A stretch of DNA of 64,000 nucleotides, from contig NC_134279.1 in NCBI RefSeq assembly GCF_949628215.1, forward strand, positions 15,545,541-15,609,540. Direction: 5' to 3'. The number at the start of each line of letters is the position of its first letter. Within the stretch, counting starts at the first letter, position 1. The notes under the pieces were generated by a model. It saw nothing but the letters and a program-made list of their open reading frames with translations. It was not told the DNA's origin and searched no databases. Source of the stretch: Phalacrocorax aristotelis. Taxonomy: Eukaryota > Chordata > Aves > Suliformes > Phalacrocoracidae. The translations under genes were made by a program, and so were the position numbers. Positions 60,263 through 64,000 of the stretch are shown here, piece after piece.

Positions 60263-63200
60263 ACAAATCATATATAAGATTTATATTGACAATATGAGAT
60301 ATGTATTGGCAGTCATGTAATGCTTACACATTTGATGGTTATCTATACATTGCTAGGTAAACAAATGTAGTCAGAACATGTAGTGGACTTCCCGCTTTTG
60401 TGATACAAAGGCACAACCTGTTGTAAGCTACAGGATATGAAAAATAACATTCTGTAATTGTTGCATTTATCTTGTGTGGAAACAATAATGCTCGTGTGGT
60501 CAGAGCTAAATGTGTTACAGTCATCCTAATGGGTGACACAAACATACTTCTTCGGTGTTTTCATTATTCAACTGTTGATGGCCAAAGAAACTCTAAATAG
60601 CACAATCTTACTGCAGTCAGATATAAACACAGATCTGTTCAGTTGTTCAGTGGTGTAGATGGGATTCATGCAGACCTAAAGAGCAGCAGACATAGATCAG
60701 TTAAAGCAGAGAAGGGGATATTTGCACTTTAGTGCATGAAGACAGTATGATTTCCATAAATAAATATTGCACTTGACATTGCTTACCATGCAATAGGTGA
60801 TCTTTAAGGTTATTCTGGCCTTTTGGAGGATTTTTCACAAGTGAAGCATGACCCTCAGTCTTCATAAAATCGAAACAAAACTACCACGGATTATTTCTTC
60901 CTTGAGTAGAAATCAGGTGAGGAGTTTGCTGAATGTGAGGTTGAAATATTGAGAAGGTATAAGCAAAAATCAAAAGGGCTTTTTTGTTTCTTTTGTTATA
61001 GGTAAAAAATTAATTGAAAAAGAGGCTTTTGTAGGAGTTTTCATGTGTGAGTGCACATACGAGAGTTACTGGAGTGCAAAATGCTCAGGACAGTCCTGTT
61101 TGAAAGACTTTCTTATCCTGTAAAATGTAATCCTGGTGCCCCTGGGTGTTAAGAGATGCTGGGAAATCAGCCCAAATTTGCTCTCTTGACTTTGTGTCAT
61201 TGACTTACAGGACTTTTCTAGGTAGATCAGTCTGCTTTGCCATCTTTGTAGCATGGCAAAACTTGCATAGAAATACCAGGGGAGCCCTACAACTGGAGTC
61301 AGAGGAACAATTTTAGCAATAGCAACACTTTCATGTGCCTAATGACAATTCTAGGGTGTACTTCTAGACATAAGCAGCTTTTGATCATGTTGCAGCTCAA
61401 AACATGTAAATGATATACCCTGTATATTTACTGTGAAAAAGATGAACTGATAGAAGATTGACAATGGTGGATAGTCATGGAGTCTATTGTCATTTTCATC
61501 AGGTATATATATCTCTCTTAACCTGTAGGGAATGTTCTACATCTGAAGCATCACCTGGCTGAAGTCGATGTGTCAGTGCTCTTTTCAAACAGTATCTGCT
61601 AGGGACATATGATGTTCTGGTAGCCTGATAAGAAAGGTGTTACAAGAATGGCAGGGCGGTATTGGCTGCAAACTCTCCTCTGTGACATCCCACTGGAATA
61701 GTTAGTATTGAACAGGGAGGGGGCATACCTGGAAAGAGTGGTTTCCAAAATTTTGGTGACTGTGTGATTTCTTCTCCTTAGAGACCACACCAAGTGTTCT
61801 TTCTAGTCTGCAGTAGGTAACGTATCAGGGAACTCAAAACCATAGTGGTGCTCCTGGAAAGCCGTTATGTCCTAGTGCTGTTTTTATCTGTTCACTGTGT
61901 GTACACCTGCTTGAAAGATGACTGCTGTATAGCCACTGCTGTGCAGGAAAAGGCTGTTTATACCTGATTTAACCCTTCCATATAAGGCGCTACAGATACA
62001 CAGAGGTCAGTGCTGTGTTTGCTTCTCCTTCAGTGAAAAAATAAATGGGTCATAATTCCGATTTCCTCAGACAATTGCAAAACATTGGCTCATAATAAGA
62101 AATTAGTAGAATGACCTCAAGGATTGAGAGCCAAGAGTAGGCAGCTGACACCCACTCCAGCTCCTTCTCATTTCCCTGGGAGACCAGGAATATCTTCATT
62201 GTTTCAAGTGAATTTCTTATGCTTGCAGGTGTCAATTTGAGATTCATTACAGTGAGCTTTGTTCTTGAATTGTCCTGTGTCACCAGGATCCCTTTTTTCT
62301 AAGTTGGTTTTCATTCGTCCAAATGAACAGATTCTTCCAAATGCATATTAAGTGCCTTGCACCTTTTTCTGACATATATGGTACTTCGTCGTAAAGAAAT
62401 GCTTGTTGTAATTTGATATAAATTCATCAGTCGTTCTTTACTGAACCTTACAGATGAGTGAAACTACATTCTGTTGCTGCATGTTTATTTCAATTATTTG
62501 CAACACCTTCACACCTCTGGATAAAATATCTCTTCCAGCTTCAAAATGGACATGATTGCAGCAGGCTGGCTATTGGTAAGAGGGATAAATGTGAGAAAGA
62601 CAGAGGAATGACATGCAGAAGCTCTGTTTAGTCAGTGGATGGCAGAGCTAATTCTAAAAGAAATTATCGTGCTGGGTAATTTTGTATGGCCACATCACAA
62701 ACTGTAGTTATAGTGGTGGATGCATGGCTATTCATACTGGAATTTGACAAACGTACATTTCAGTTGTTCTTTTGAAATAATAAAAAACATCAATGATTGT
62801 GGTAGGGGTGGAATAAGCCATGCCAACTTTCTCACTGGAAAATAGGAAGCTGTGTCATGAATTGCCTGGAGAAATAAAGAATTTCCTTTCTTCTACATAT
62901 CCGGAGCAAGTGGATCACCTTCATACTGGGGAGAGACACAATTCAAGTCCATATTTACTTCTATAGCCATCCTGAAAGCTTTGGAGTTAAGAAGTAGACC
63001 TGCTTTGCCCACCATGTCTCAGATGTTTCCATCCTCATGATCCCAAGAGCAGAAAGATGCTTTAGAAGCTTTGCCAGGCACTTTTGGCAGAAAATTAACT
63101 AAGACTGAACTCCTTGGTCATGATTGGACCAATTCTAGTACTCAGGCTCATTCTTTAGTGTTTTTTGGTACAATTTTCCATTGGATTAGAATTTTTATTC

Positions 63201-64000
63201 CATACTGTTATTAGGTAGATGTAGAGGCTCTTCTTGATTTCAGTGTTGCTCCCAGTTTGGATGTTTTTGGTGTTTGTTTTTTTTTTTGAGTGGGGTTTTT
63301 TTCCTCTGTGTGTGGTTTTTTTTTTTATTTTAACCCTCCAAACCATGTGGTAGAAAGCAGATAAAGCAAAGAATGAAGATAAGAAGAGACCTGGTCATAT
63401 GGATCTTGTAGTGCCTTTGGGCTAGATAGTTTGACCACCTCAGTAGAGAGGCTACTAGCAACTCTTCATCTTTCACTTCATGTGGAAATGCCATCCCTAT
63501 GGCCTCCTCTTTCACAACCCTGCAAGGGGCTGGGGCTCCGAGGCTGGCCCATAAATTCAAGGTGATGCTTTCACTACAGTGGGTTGTTGCAGTGCTGCGT
63601 GTCCAGGAACAAACTGAGTGGAATGGGTGTAGTAATCGTCTTTTGCTGTGTGGCAAATGTGACATGTTGGGTGAAAAGCAATAGACTGCCAAAGCCCCTC
63701 TGTTTTATTTGTTCCTCCTCCAAACCTGTTCTGCTTTTTTTTTGGATATGCCTGTGATAGCTCTCAGTAGCCCTCAGAAAACCTCATATGTCTTGGACTG
63801 AGTGGTTTGCCAGGGAAAATTATAGGTGTCAAAGAGCTGCAGTCCCATCATTCAGCATGATGGAGGGGTGAGCATGGGAGGTGTTTGCTTACTCTCTGGT
63901 TTTTTAGAAGGTGGCAGGGAAGAATTACAGTGTCTGTCTGTGCTTCTGGTATAATGGGGAATATGACTTTGTAAGGGTTAGACAGGCAGTGCAAATGGTC
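60263..64000. other. intergenic sequence to window end
   Basis: About 3.7 kb, AT-rich, with no gene, RNA gene or transposon I can identify. The longest open frame is 120 codons (63330-63692, minus) with no recognised domain. In mammals the next gene beyond ABRAXAS1 is GPAT3; none of its exons is visible here. Confidence 0.45.
63263..63332. repeat. T/TG-rich low-complexity tract
   Basis: Runs of up to 11-12 T broken by GAGTGGGG and TGTGTGTGG. Simple sequence only. Confidence 0.7.

Noticed and set aside
63330-63692. 120-codon minus-strand frame near the window end
   Set aside because: No recognised domain, low-complexity flank and no splice evidence.
1-64000. CRISPR arrays, tRNA or rRNA genes, operons, insertion sequences
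   Set aside because: I saw no direct-repeat arrays with spacers and no tRNA-like arms with an internal promoter. The genes are typical spliced vertebrate genes.

Overview
The window is vertebrate nuclear DNA and almost certainly comes from a bird. It has compact intron-containing genes with CpG-island promoters, CR1-type LINE fragments ending in the avian ATTCTRTG tail, and one solo LTR of a family common in neoavian birds, which argues against a chicken or duck relative. The proteins read most like avian orthologues. The five-gene order COQ2 - HPSE - HELQ - MRPS18C - ABRAXAS1 is a known conserved vertebrate block (human 4q21).

Layout. COQ2 (minus, coding exons from 8291 down to 416) has 7 exons and an intron-2 solo LTR. 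After about 4 kb without genes comes HPSE, heparanase (minus, 24824 to 12448, 12 coding exons). About 6 kb of quiet spacer follows. HELQ, a DNA helicase, occupies 48311 to 30948 on the minus strand with 18 coding exons and three CR1 fragments in its introns. HELQ and MRPS18C (plus, 48723 to 50713, 6 exons) start head to head from one 411-bp CpG-rich promoter. MRPS18C runs tail to tail into ABRAXAS1 (minus, 57748 to 51457, 9 exons). The last 6 kb hold one more CR1 copy and no gene I can support.

I rebuilt every exon by hand from the sequence. All introns are GT-AG. The joined coding lengths are divisible by three: COQ2 357 aa, HPSE 525 aa, HELQ 1053 aa, MRPS18C 135 aa and ABRAXAS1 405 aa. Each is close to its human or chicken orthologue in length, and each keeps its diagnostic motifs. 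All five genes therefore look intact.

Function. The block mixes mitochondrial genes (COQ2 in ubiquinone synthesis, MRPS18C in the mitoribosome), DNA-repair genes (HELQ, ABRAXAS1) and an extracellular-matrix enzyme (HPSE). They share neighbourhood and promoters rather than one pathway. I found no new gene system. The more interesting signals are in RNA processing: an inverted pair of CR1 tails around HELQ exons 14-15, a HELQ intron with two equivalent splice placements, G-run arrays at a COQ2 splice donor and the ABRAXAS1 promoter, and a homopolymer next to the last HELQ acceptor.
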